Shown one piece after another: positions 9,272 through 17,393 of a stretch of 64,000 nucleotides of DNA. The notes beneath the pieces were generated by a model. The model did not search any database. It was given only the letters and a program-made list of their open reading frames with translations, and had not been told where the DNA came from. The stretch lies in assembly GCA_903847285.1 (NCBI GenBank), contig CAINDH010000132.1:17848-81847 (forward strand), read 5' to 3'. Both the position numbers and the translations under genes were made by a program. Positions within the stretch are counted from its first letter, which is position 1. The number at the start of each line of letters is the position of its first letter. Origin of the DNA: an uncultured Verrucomicrobia subdivision 3 bacterium. GTDB taxonomy: Bacteria > Verrucomicrobiota > Verrucomicrobiae > Limisphaerales > UBA11358.

Positions 9272-9299
9272 TTGTCTCGCCTTGGCGGCTTGCTAGACT
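9272..9299 (+). promoter_or_regulatory. Putative hemL promoter (leaderless)
   Basis: -35 TTGTCT (9272-9277), 16-base spacer, -10 TAGACT (9294-9299). The expected start of transcription, six to seven bases further, coincides with ATG 9306. No Shine-Dalgarno sequence precedes that ATG. Confidence 0.4.
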
Positions 9300-9305
9300 A
9301 TGGCT

Positions 9306-10595
9306 ATGAACCGTGTCCAATCCGACCTGCTTTTTGCCGAGGCCCTAAAATATATTCCTGGCGGCGTGAATTCTCCGGTGCGTGCCTTTCGCGCCGTCGG
9401 CGGGAATCCCTTTTTTGTCAACCGCGCCAGTGGTGCAAAAATTTGGGACGTAGATGGAAATGAATTGATTGATTATGTCCTGACGTGGGGGCCGGCGATT
9501 CTCGGCCACGCTCATCCCAAAATCATTTCTGCCGTGAAAACCGCCGCCGATTTCGGCACGAGCTTTGGCATTCCCAATCCACTAGAAGTGGCCATGGCCC
9601 GCTTGATCTGCGAGCTGGTGCCGAGCGTGCAAAAAGTTCGCATGACAAATTCCGGCACGGAGGCTTGCATGAGCGTCATCCGGCTTGCGCGCGGCTTCAC
9701 TCGCCGCGACAAGATTATCAAGTTCGATGGCTGTTATCACGGCCACGCGGATTCGTTGCTGGTGAAAGCGGGCAGCGGCGCGCTGACATTTGGCCAGCCT
9801 GACAGTGCGGGAGTTCCAGCGGCATTCACGCAACACACCATCGTCGCGCCTTTCAATGACATTGACGCGGTGAAGCAAATTTTTTCGGCGAACAAACATG
9901 AAATCGCCGGGATCATCGTAGAGCCGGTGCCAGGCAATGCGGGGTTATATTTGCCGAAACCGGGCTATCTAGAATTTCTCCGGGAAATCACGGCGGCGAA
10001 TGGCTCGTTGTTAATTTTTGACGAAGTGATGACCGGCTTCCGCCTGGCACGCGGCGGCGCGCAGGAACGTTTCGGCATCGCGCCGGATTTGTCCGCGTTT
10101 GGCAAAGTCATTGGCGGCGGCCTGCCGGTGGGCGCGTTTGGCGGACGCTCGGAAATCATGGACTGCCTCGCGCCGCTTGGTCCGGTTTATCAGGCAGGAA
10201 CGTTGAGCGGCAACCCGCTTGCGCTGGCGGCGGGTCTGGCGAATCTGGCGGAGCTGGGCGCAAGCCAGGGCGATGCCTACCAACTGCTGGAAGAACGCGG
10301 CGCACAACTCGAAGCCGGACTGAAAGCCGCCGCCAAAACGGCGAATATCCCGGTGCAATTCAACCGCTGCGGCTCGATGTTCTGCGGCTACTTCACCGCC
10401 GAGCCGGTTCACAACGTCGCTGACGCGCTGCGCAGCGACCGCGAGCGATTCAAGAAATTTTTCCATGGAATGTTGGCGGCGGGAATTTATTTGGCGCCAT
10501 CGCAGTTTGAGGCGGGCTTCATTTCCACCGCGCACACGGCGGCGGACATTGAAAAAACCGTGCGCGGTGCCAGCGCTGTTTTTCGGCAGTTGTAA
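9306..10595 (+). CDS. hemL: Glutamate-1-semialdehyde 2,1-aminomutase
   Basis: 429-residue PLP-dependent class III aminotransferase-fold enzyme that converts glutamate-1-semialdehyde into 5-aminolevulinate, the C5 route to haem. The N terminus 'MNRVQSDLLFAEALKYIPGG' and the 'GGVNSPVRAF' block are typical of HemL. The PLP-binding lysine is K267 in 'FGKVIGGGLPVGAFGG', and the aspartate of 'LLIFDEVMTGFR' contacts the cofactor ring nitrogen. Length is normal. An ATG at 9300 is in frame, but 9306 gives the canonical N terminus and matches the proposed leaderless start. It stands alone, followed by an independent secreted-protein gene. Confidence 0.96.
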   Translation: MNRVQSDLLFAEALKYIPGGVNSPVRAFRAVGGNPFFVNRASGAKIWDVDGNELIDYVLTWGPAILGHAHPKIISAVKTAADFGTSFGIPNPLEVAMARLICELVPSVQKVRMTNSGTEACMSVIRLARGFTRRDKIIKFDGCYHGHADSLLVKAGSGALTFGQPDSAGVPAAFTQHTIVAPFNDIDAVKQIFSANKHEIAGIIVEPVPGNAGLYLPKPGYLEFLREITAANGSLLIFDEVMTGFRLARGGAQERFGIAPDLSAFGKVIGGGLPVGAFGGRSEIMDCLAPLGPVYQAGTLSGNPLALAAGLANLAELGASQGDAYQLLEERGAQLEAGLKAAAKTANIPVQFNRCGSMFCGYFTAEPVHNVADALRSDRERFKKFFHGMLAAGIYLAPSQFEAGFISTAHTAADIEKTVRGASAVFRQL

Positions 10596-10677
10596 CTTTC
10601 CGCCCACTACCGCGTCTAAACCAGTCACCCACCGTATTAAACCAACGGTGGTTCGCACCCAAAAACAATAAACTAAT

Positions 10678-11130
10678 ATGAAACTGAACAAGACATTGAC
10701 GCTGGCTGCACTTGTGTTGGCTGGCCTGTTTGCCGGCAATTCATCGCAGGCGCAGGATGCCCCAAAAGATAAACCCGCTGGCGCCCCCGGTGGCCCTGGC
10801 ATGAGAAGCCCGATGCTTTCGCCCGACAGCTTGGCCAAACTGCTCGACCTGACCGAAGATCAAAAGACCAAGGTGAAGCCCATCATTGAGGAACTCACAC
10901 AGAAGATTGGCGACCTGCGCAAGGACACCAACATCACCCCGGAAGAAAAACGGCCCAAGATGAAAGAATTGCGTGACGCTGCCACCGCAAAGCTCAAAGA
11001 AGTCCTCACGGTTGAACAATTTGCCAAGTGGGAAAAAAATGGGCCGGGTGGACGTCGTCTCGGGGGTGCCGGTGGTCCGCCGCCCGCAGCGGGTGGTGAA
11101 GGCGCAAAAGCCAAGGATGCCAAGCAGTAA
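10678..11130 (+). CDS. Secreted Spy/CpxP-like protein (LTxxQ motif)
   Basis: 150 residues with a signal peptide ('LALVLAGLFAGNSSQAQ' region, cleavage expected after AQA). The mature part has 'LLDLTEDQKTKVKPIIEEL' followed by a charged helix and a second 'LTVEQFAKWEK', the paired LTxxQ pattern of periplasmic Spy/CpxP-type helical proteins that act as chaperones or stress sensors. The ends of the mature protein are low complexity, rich in Gly, Pro and Ala. Similar small proteins are abundant in Verrucomicrobiota and Planctomycetota, and their role there is not established. A strong terminator follows, so it is probably monocistronic. Confidence 0.7.
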   Translation: MKLNKTLTLAALVLAGLFAGNSSQAQDAPKDKPAGAPGGPGMRSPMLSPDSLAKLLDLTEDQKTKVKPIIEELTQKIGDLRKDTNITPEEKRPKMKELRDAATAKLKEVLTVEQFAKWEKNGPGGRRLGGAGGPPPAAGGEGAKAKDAKQ

Positions 11131-11155
11131 CCTATTTAGTGGGAACAAACTATTT

Positions 11156-11183
11156 GGGACGGCCATTGGCCGTCCCTTTTTTA
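11156..11183 (+). terminator. Rho-independent terminator
   Basis: Nine-base perfect stem GGGACGGCC/GGCCGTCCC with a three-base loop, followed by six T. It lies 25 bases after the stop of the Spy-like gene. Confidence 0.85.
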
Positions 11184-11218
11184 TTTTCCGCTCGGGGTTT
11201 TCCTGGTTGGCAGGAAAA

Positions 11219-11386
11219 TCAGAACTGATCGGCGCGGAACGGCGGCAAGCCGCGCGTGGCGCGACGGGCGGAATAAATTTTCCTATAAAGCCGACGCAAC
11301 AACGGACCCATCGGCCACCGTTCCGCTCCATACCACGCGATTGTTTCGCGGAGCAATGAACGCGCGCTTCTTTTCGCGGCAATCAC
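11219..11386 (-). CDS. Possible small protein or tail of a degraded gene
   Basis: On the minus strand an open frame ends at the TGA 11219-11221. From GTG 11386 it encodes 55 residues ending 'WPMGPLLRRLYRKIYSARR' and 'LPPFRADQF', which reads like a genuine protein C terminus. The frame stays open upstream to about 11570 without an ATG, so it may be the remnant of a longer gene that lost its start, or chance. No family recognised. Confidence 0.25.
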   Translation of the reverse strand: MIAAKRSARSLLRETIAWYGAERWPMGPLLRRLYRKIYSARRATRGLPPFRADQF

Positions 11387-11710
11387 GGTGTCAGCCCAAG
11401 CCAGCCGGAGCGGGGTTTTTCCCTGGCTAGTCTCGCCCTCATCAAAAATCTGGCATAATCTTAATCTACAAAAATTAATGTCGGCGAGCGTGCAAAAGAG
11501 AATGAAAACGAAATCACTTCGCCAATCAGTAAAAAAACGAGCAGGTTGGCAGAGAAATGACCGCGATGATTAATGAAGCCCCGACTTATAAAGTCGCGTT
11601 ACCGCAGACGCCTGTTGGGTTGTGCGGCCATAAAACCGAACCGTTACCCGGCGTTGACTTTGCTTGACGCTCCGTGGCGCGCTCTGAAACCTTCCGAGTA
11701 TTGATGAATC
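11387..11710. other. Intergenic region without recognised features
   Basis: Apart from the upstream open extension of the minus-strand frame described at 11219-11386, I see no convincing gene, RNA or repeat here. There is no clear promoter for the following membrane-protein gene. Confidence 0.5.
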
Positions 11711-13597
11711 ATGTTTGATGCCTGCCTCTCGTTTCTCCTGCGGTCGGCAGCGCTGATTGTCAGCGCTGGCTGGCTACTTTCAGCGTTGGACGCGTTGACC
11801 CTGACCGGCTATGGAATTGCGGGCGGGCTGGCATTGATTGCGCTGTGGCTGGGCGGTCAAAAATTTCCACCACTGGTTTTCAGAAATGGTTTTCGTCGTC
11901 CGTTGATGTGGTGGCGACGGCGTCGAGTATTGCCGTTGCTGTTTCTAGTCATCGGCGCGCTCATCGGGTTGGGTTCGGTGCTGCACGCGCCAAACAATTT
12001 CGATGGCTTGAGCTATCGCGCGCCCCGCGTATTGAACTGGCTCGCCGCGCATCACTGGCATTGGATCACCACCGCCTTGGAGCCGACCAATTACATGATG
12101 GCAAATTACGAGTGGCTCACCGCGCCGCTGCTGGCCGCCACGCACAACCTGCACTACACGGTGGTCATCAACTGGATTTCTTTCGCCGTTTTACCGCCGC
12201 TGTTTTTCAGCCTGCTCCGCAACTTCGGCGTGCATCGGCGAGTGGCCTACGATTGGATGTGGGTTTTCCCCTCGGGCTGTCTGATTGTGATGCTCGCTGG
12301 CGGCATCGGCAATGACCTGTTGGGCTTGGCGATGATTCTGGCGGGATTGCATTTTGCCCGGCGTTTTACGGAGCACGGTGGCAATCATTTTATATTCGAC
12401 GCCTTGCTCGCTGCTGGTTTTGCGACCGGGGTCAAGCTGACCAACGTGCCGCTGGCGCTTTTCGTAGCCATCGTTCTGCTGCAAAACGTTCGAAAATTTT
12501 TGGCGCACACCCGGATTGCTGTGGCGGGTTGCCTTGTGGCGGCACTGGTTTCCGGCTTGATTCCACTGATATTGAATTATCGGCATACCGGTTCCGTGCT
12601 CGGAACCACTTCGGGTGTGGATCAAACGACTCACCCCGTTGCTGGCTGGTTGGGCAATGGTTTGATTGTGGGCGTCGGCGCGCTCGCACCGCCGGTTTTT
12701 CCTGGAGCGCGACATGTCAGCGCTTTGGCGGAGCGGGCATTGCCTGAAAATCTTGCAGCTTGGCTACATCGGCATTATCCCAAATTCAACTTGTCCGCGA
12801 ATGAATTGCCGCAAGAGGAAGGTGGTGCCCTTGGTCTGGGGCTCACGCTTGTGTGTGCTGTCATGCTATGGGTCTGGTGGCGGTCACGGCGACAAATCAA
12901 CGTTGTCACCGGACTGACTGCCTGGCAACGAATGGCTTGGTGGGCTTGGTTGACTTTTGCGCTTGCTGTCTTGTGCGCGAAACTAGGCACCGGTCCGCCG
13001 GCTCCGCGAAATTTGTTGCCTTGGTTTGCGCTGGCGCTGGCACCCATCATCGGATTTTTTAGTTGTGCCAGACTCGTGTCAGTTCCGCTATGGCGCATCG
13101 TGACCGTGCTGGCGATGTTAAGCGTGTTGCCGGCGTTGCTTTTGACACCTTCGCGTCCGCTCATTCCGCCAGCTTGCATCCAACGCGCCGCATTGACGGC
13201 GGGTGCCTCGGCAGCAGTGCAGGCGCGACTGTCCACCGTTTATGCCATCTATGCGTTGCGTGTAGATCCGTTCGAGGAAATCCGCCGATTGCTGCCCGCC
13301 GCAAACACGCCTCTAGGGCTCATTTCCAATGGCGAAGAACCAGTGGCCGCGTGGTGGAAACCATACGGACAGCGGCGTTGTGAATTTCTGTTGTCAGCCG
13401 CCGACTTAACTGCGGCGCGACAGCAGGGCATCGAGTATGTCGTGATCGAGCGCGAGGCATGCGAGAAATTTTTTGGCATCGACGTTCCGGGCTGGCTTGC
13501 ACAGAATCGAGCCCAAGCTATTCAGACATCTGAAGTCGTCATTTTTGCGTCGCGCCCGCCAAAGCAATTCACGCTTGCGCACCTCGACAAACCTTAA
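11711..13597 (+). CDS. Polytopic membrane protein, GT-C-like, paralogue of the protein at 52806-54695
   Basis: 628 residues with about ten to twelve membrane helices and a soluble C-terminal portion. The first large loop contains 'NFDGLSYRAPRVLNWLAAHH' near residue 95, whose acidic residue just after a first helix pair is reminiscent of GT-C glycosyltransferases that use polyprenyl-phosphate sugars. The C-terminal part holds 'ISNGEEPVAAWWKPYGQRR'. The protein aligns along its length with the product of 52806-54695 (shared 'APVNFD/APNNFD', 'RAPRVLNWLA', 'WMWVFPSG/WMWLFPSG'), so both belong to one family. No catalytic residue is proven. Here it is isolated from other glycan genes. Start ATG 11711; no clear ribosome-binding site. 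Confidence 0.65.
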   Translation: MFDACLSFLLRSAALIVSAGWLLSALDALTLTGYGIAGGLALIALWLGGQKFPPLVFRNGFRRPLMWWRRRRVLPLLFLVIGALIGLGSVLHAPNNFDGLSYRAPRVLNWLAAHHWHWITTALEPTNYMMANYEWLTAPLLAATHNLHYTVVINWISFAVLPPLFFSLLRNFGVHRRVAYDWMWVFPSGCLIVMLAGGIGNDLLGLAMILAGLHFARRFTEHGGNHFIFDALLAAGFATGVKLTNVPLALFVAIVLLQNVRKFLAHTRIAVAGCLVAALVSGLIPLILNYRHTGSVLGTTSGVDQTTHPVAGWLGNGLIVGVGALAPPVFPGARHVSALAERALPENLAAWLHRHYPKFNLSANELPQEEGGALGLGLTLVCAVMLWVWWRSRRQINVVTGLTAWQRMAWWAWLTFALAVLCAKLGTGPPAPRNLLPWFALALAPIIGFFSCARLVSVPLWRIVTVLAMLSVLPALLLTPSRPLIPPACIQRAALTAGASAAVQARLSTVYAIYALRVDPFEEIRRLLPAANTPLGLISNGEEPVAAWWKPYGQRRCEFLLSAADLTAARQQGIEYVVIEREACEKFFGIDVPGWLAQNRAQAIQTSEVVIFASRPPKQFTLAHLDKP

Positions 13598-13701
13598 AAC
13601 TTTCGCTGGCTGGCTGGCTGGCGCGCTTTTTTGCGCCGGAAAAATTTACGTAACCGCAGTGGAGTCGTTGCCGTTTTTATGGCCGCGGGAGACAAATAAA
13701 A

Positions 13702-14442
13702 TTGAAACGCGAGATGTTTGAGCGCTTGTACCAATTCAAAAAAACGGCCGCGATGCCGGTGACGGACACGTTGCTGGTAGGCGAGCGCCGTGTGCCGTTG
13801 TTGCTGGTGACGAACCTGCGGGCGCGCCGTTACCTGCTGCGCTTACGTCCGGATGGCGCCGCGCGGGTAACCATCCCGCGACGGGGAACTCTGGCGGCGG
13901 CGCGGGAATTTGCGAAGCGAAACATTGGCTGGTTGGAGGCGCAATTCAAACGTCAGGCAAGTCAGATCGAGCAAAAGAAAAGCTGGCAAGTCGGAACGGA
14001 AATTTATTTTCGCGGTGAAGTGGTTCGCATTGAACCGGCGACGGATGGCTTGATTTGTTTAGGTGCTGAGTGTTTGCCGATTGTTGGTGGCGTCGCCGAT
14101 CTGCGGCCAGCCATCCAAATTTTTTTGCGCCAACTGGCGGCGAAAGAGTTGCCGCCCCGCGTCATGGAGTTGGCCGGCATACACGGCATCCCAGTCGCGC
14201 GTGTTTCCGTGCGTAATCAGAAGTCGCGCTGGGGTTCTTGTTCGCGGCGTGGAACCATCTCGCTGAACTGGCGCTTGATTCAATGCCCGCCGTTCGTTCG
14301 CGACTATGTCATCCTGCACGAACTGGCTCATCGTCGGCAGATGAATCACTCGGAAAAATTCTGGCAGGAAGTTGCGCGGCTGTGCCCTTACTATCATGCC
14401 GCTGAAGCATGGGTGAAACGCCATGCGGTGTTGCTACGATAA
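13702..14442 (+). CDS. YgjP-type M48-like metal-dependent hydrolase
   Basis: 246 residues of the YgjP/DUF45 family. The zinc-binding HELAH motif is H206-E207-H210, followed by 'MNHSEKFWQEVARLCPYY' with a downstream glutamate that may be the third ligand. Upstream, 'NQKSRWGSCSRRGTISLNW' is the other family hallmark. No signal peptide, so cytoplasmic. Family members are predicted metallopeptidases, and one has been reported as a nucleotide hydrolase; the substrate here is unknown. TTG 13702 is chosen because GGGAG lies nine bases upstream; ATG 13714 is the alternative. tRNA-Arg follows on the same strand. Confidence 0.85.
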   Translation: MKREMFERLYQFKKTAAMPVTDTLLVGERRVPLLLVTNLRARRYLLRLRPDGAARVTIPRRGTLAAAREFAKRNIGWLEAQFKRQASQIEQKKSWQVGTEIYFRGEVVRIEPATDGLICLGAECLPIVGGVADLRPAIQIFLRQLAAKELPPRVMELAGIHGIPVARVSVRNQKSRWGSCSRRGTISLNWRLIQCPPFVRDYVILHELAHRRQMNHSEKFWQEVARLCPYYHAAEAWVKRHAVLLR

Positions 14443-14498
14443 TCGCGGCGCGAAATTGCATTGAGCAAAGTCCCCCACGCCGGTAGAGTGACGTCACT

Positions 14499-14575
14499 GC
14501 GCGCGTAGCTCAACTGGATAGAGCGTCGGTCTCCGAAGCCGAAGGTTGTGGGTTCAACTCCCGCCGCGCGCACCA
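14499..14575 (+). tRNA. tRNA-Arg (anticodon CCG)
   Basis: Full cloverleaf by eye: acceptor stem GCGCGCG/CGCGCGC, D stem GCTC/GAGC, anticodon stem TCGGT/GCCGA with loop CTCCGAA (anticodon CCG at 14533-14535), T stem GTGGG/CCCGC with loop TTCAACT. The 3' CCA is encoded. It reads CGG arginine codons. The 290 bases after it, up to the convergent M14-like gene, hold no recognisable gene. Confidence 0.97.
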
Positions 14576-14865
14576 TGTTTTGTCGTGCGCTAGTTTGTCA
14601 CCTGTGGATCCCATCCTTTCCCCGTCGCTCGTCTCCGGAGGTTTCCGTTAAGATTTCGCACACTGCTCGTTGTTCACTGAAAAATTGAATTGCTGACTCA
14701 ATCTGCTTTTTGTCCTCCGCCTCTTACTCTTTGCTTATTGTTTTCCATCTACAGTTAACGGGGGGTGGTAATCCCCGCTGCTAAAACATCTGGCGCAAAA
14801 ATGGAAAATCGATTTGCCCGCTTTTTCCGGATTTGTGGGCTACCAACCGTGGCGGCGTGGGCGAA

Positions 14866-16476
14866 TCACTCGGCTTTGCCGGTGGCGGGCGCAACCCAGT
14901 TCACGGCTTGCGGAACGATATAGTCCAGCCCCGCGGTCTGCTCGGGGTGCGGGCTGATGCAAACCACTTTTCCTTTTTGATAAGTCCCTGCGAAGATGGC
15001 GGGCGAATCAATCATGATGCCGACGGGTGTGTCATTCGAGGCGACTTCCGTGCGAAAATACGCGAGCGTTTCGTAGGGCGGCAAATTGGTGGCGTTTGCC
15101 GGTCCGACGATGGGGCCTTGATGATAAACGACATCAACATTTTTTGATCCGCCGAGAATATCTTCGCCGGCCGAAGTTAATTCCATCTTGAGCACTGCTC
15201 GACCACGCTGCCATTTGGGAGAAAGCGTTTTGGCGTTGATAAGTTTAAGGCTCCAGGGATAGCCGGCGGTAGCCAGATAAGCGCCCGCACAGATGCCGAC
15301 ATAACCGCCACCATGGCCCACAAATTTTTCGACCTGTGCGCGCCCCTCTTCGCCAATCGCCTTGGCTTCCTGACTTCCGCTTCCGCCGCCGAATATGACG
15401 ACATCGAAATTGGTCAGCCCGCCGGCGCGGATTTCCTCTGGGGTGATTTCGGTGAGTGAGGTCACTGCGTTTGTTGAGTTAAACTTTTTGATCAACTCCG
15501 GTGGTCCTTGGCCGCCGGTGCCAGGGCCTTTGTAAAGTGCGACCCTCGTGGTGTGCGGTGCAAGCGACCTAGAAATGGATACGGGCAGGGTGATAGTGGT
15601 AGCCGTAAGTGTGGTGGCAGATTTTTCCAACATCCCCAGCCGAACAAACAACGTGCGCACCGCCAACTGCTGTTGTTGCACGCGTTTTTCCATCGGTTGT
15701 TTGCTGGTGGTTTCCAGCGTCATGCTGGGCACATGCAGATGTTCCCCGGCTGCACGGGCGAGACTGCCGTCAATAGGCAGGTCACGTCGGATAAATTTCA
15801 AAGTTGAGTTGGTGATGGTTGCGTTCACCGCAGCGAGCATCTCATTGGCTGCGGCCTGCCCGGCAGCGAGCGGGAAACAGATGATGGAACTACCAACACT
15901 TTTTTCATTGAGTTGGTGAAAATCGAATCCTTCGTGCAAATCCAAAACCCAGTCTGGTTTATCATCATTGGCGATTTTCCAGATGGCCTGGGCAAGTTCG
16001 CCGCGCGCGCCGTTGTCTGGTTGGCCGGCGCGGGGATAATTGCGGTTGAGGTTGCTCAAGTTGGTTTCGAGGCCGGGAATCAAACGTTTGTTCGCTTCGA
16101 GTCCGGGCACGTTGGCGCGCGGGATGACAATAAGTTTGCCGTTCTGGATGGGCCAGTGGCGGATGCCTTCGGCGGCTTGTGCGCCGGCTGGCTCGTTGCC
16201 GTGGACGCCGCCGACGATCAGAATTTTTGGGCCGGGCTTGCCAGAGTCAATCGAGTAACAAGGAGTTTCAAAACGCGTGCCGGGGAGTAGCAGATTCGTA
16301 TTCGTGAGTCGGGAAATATTATTATGCTCTGAAAAATCAGCTGACCGGCCTGACCATGGGGTGCCGGCTAACACCGCTATAACGAGCCACTCGGCGGTTC
16401 TTGGAAAAGACCGGAGAAAAACAAGTCCGAGCGGCACCACTTCACGGTCTGGCACGGCAGCAGTTTGGTGATTCAT
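14866..16476 (-). CDS. Exported fusion: M14/AstE-like zinc hydrolase plus BPL_N amidotransferase-like domain
   Basis: 536 residues from ATG 16476 (ATG 16518 would add 14). A hydrophobic export signal ends near residue 45. Domain 1 (about 85-220) resembles succinylglutamate desuccinylase/M14 carboxypeptidases: 'GGVHGNEPAG' supplies H92 and E95, and 'VLDLHEG' supplies the third zinc ligand. Domain 2 (about 300-530) resembles the class I glutamine amidotransferase-like N-terminal domain of biotin-protein ligase family proteins, with the putative nucleophile C396 in 'GICAGAYLA' and a downstream 'SPHPEQT' histidine-glutamate. Both active sites look complete. The combination suggests a periplasmic enzyme acting on peptide or amide bonds. 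It is transcribed divergently from the pseudopilin gene. Confidence 0.75.
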   Translation of the reverse strand: MNHQTAAVPDREVVPLGLVFLRSFPRTAEWLVIAVLAGTPWSGRSADFSEHNNISRLTNTNLLLPGTRFETPCYSIDSGKPGPKILIVGGVHGNEPAGAQAAEGIRHWPIQNGKLIVIPRANVPGLEANKRLIPGLETNLSNLNRNYPRAGQPDNGARGELAQAIWKIANDDKPDWVLDLHEGFDFHQLNEKSVGSSIICFPLAAGQAAANEMLAAVNATITNSTLKFIRRDLPIDGSLARAAGEHLHVPSMTLETTSKQPMEKRVQQQQLAVRTLFVRLGMLEKSATTLTATTITLPVSISRSLAPHTTRVALYKGPGTGGQGPPELIKKFNSTNAVTSLTEITPEEIRAGGLTNFDVVIFGGGSGSQEAKAIGEEGRAQVEKFVGHGGGYVGICAGAYLATAGYPWSLKLINAKTLSPKWQRGRAVLKMELTSAGEDILGGSKNVDVVYHQGPIVGPANATNLPPYETLAYFRTEVASNDTPVGIMIDSPAIFAGTYQKGKVVCISPHPEQTAGLDYIVPQAVNWVAPATGKAE

Positions 16477-16577
16477 ATGAGAGGCACAGCCTAGTCGTTG
16501 CCGGCTTGGGCGCTCCATAGCACAAAGTAACTATTCCCGATATGGCCAGCGTGACCTAGATTAGGTTGTAAATATTC

Positions 16578-17318
16578 ATGAAGCGAAACTCCGTCCCGAA
16601 AAATTCCGTTGCTTTCACTCTCATTGAGTTGCTGGTCGTGATTGCAATCATTGCCATTCTGGCTGCTATGCTGCTGCCGGCGCTCGCCAAAGCGAAGGCT
16701 AAGGCCTACCAAACACAGTGCCTGAATAATCTCAAGCAGCAGGGGCTGGCGTTTCAAATGTATGCGGATGACAACGGCGATTTTTTGCCGGGGCCGATTG
16801 AACGTGGGGTTCGGGCCGGCTATTACGCTGGCACGCAATGGATGCCGGTTAATTATCTCTATACTTATCTAGCCTTGCCCAACCCGGCAAATTTTCCATC
16901 GCAAAACTCCCTGCTCACCAGCACGCCAATCTTCACTTGTCCCGCGACTATCAAGATTTCCTTTCCGACGGTCAAAGACGGTGATCGCGTCACCTATTCT
17001 ACACGCGGAATGATTGCGCCGCCCAACCAAAACTCCCGGCCGTTTGGTTATCCCGCCGGCCTTTCGACCTCGCCCGCAGGCGCGCCGTTTCGCCCGCTAA
17101 AAACCTTGGGAATTAGCCAGTTTACCAACAGCTTGAGCGACTGCTACGCACTGCGCGACGTGGATTTGGAGATTGACGGTAATTCCAGCATCAGCTGGCA
17201 GAAAACGGGCGCCAACCAACAGATTTCCACCACAGCGGTCCATGGCAATAATCTGCGTAACGCCATTTTCTTTGACTGGCACGCCCAGTCAGTTCGGGGC
17301 ACGAACAGTCTTGATTAG
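16578..17318 (+). CDS. Type II secretion/type IV pilus-like pseudopilin
   Basis: 246 residues. After a 12-residue basic leader comes the prepilin peptidase site and hydrophobic helix '[20 protein letters not shown]', with the glutamate at position +5 of the mature protein. The helix continues into '[20 protein letters not shown]', the pattern of the pseudopilin-like family expanded in Verrucomicrobiota and Planctomycetota (DUF1559-like/G-type). The C-terminal '[20 protein letters not shown]' resembles the H-X9-D tail motif reported for such proteins. No other secretion genes are nearby, so it is probably a cargo-like or surface paralogue rather than the main pseudopilin. Confidence 0.85.
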   Translation: MKRNSVPKNSVAFTLIELLVVIAIIAILAAMLLPALAKAKAKAYQTQCLNNLKQQGLAFQMYADDNGDFLPGPIERGVRAGYYAGTQWMPVNYLYTYLALPNPANFPSQNSLLTSTPIFTCPATIKISFPTVKDGDRVTYSTRGMIAPPNQNSRPFGYPAGLSTSPAGAPFRPLKTLGISQFTNSLSDCYALRDVDLEIDGNSSISWQKTGANQQISTTAVHGNNLRNAIFFDWHAQSVRGTNSLD

Positions 17319-17393
17319 TAAACCGGCCGGCCATTGCCGAAAAAGTCCCGCGTTCGCCCGTTTCTTGAGTAACCCTTAACCAGAAAAACCACC

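Noticed and set aside
10629..10651. Hairpin CCACCGT/ACGGTGG after hemL, considered as a terminator
   Set aside because: No T tract follows on either strand; it may be a regulatory hairpin or chance.
13606..13622. Short CTGG tandem repeat after the first GT-C-like gene
   Set aside because: Only about four tetranucleotide units in an intergenic spot, not enough to call a functional repeat.
14755..14785. G-rich hairpin downstream of tRNA-Arg, considered as a terminator or attachment site
   Set aside because: Stem of only five bases and no T tract; no second copy of the tRNA 3' end and no integrase gene nearby, so no integrated element is supported.
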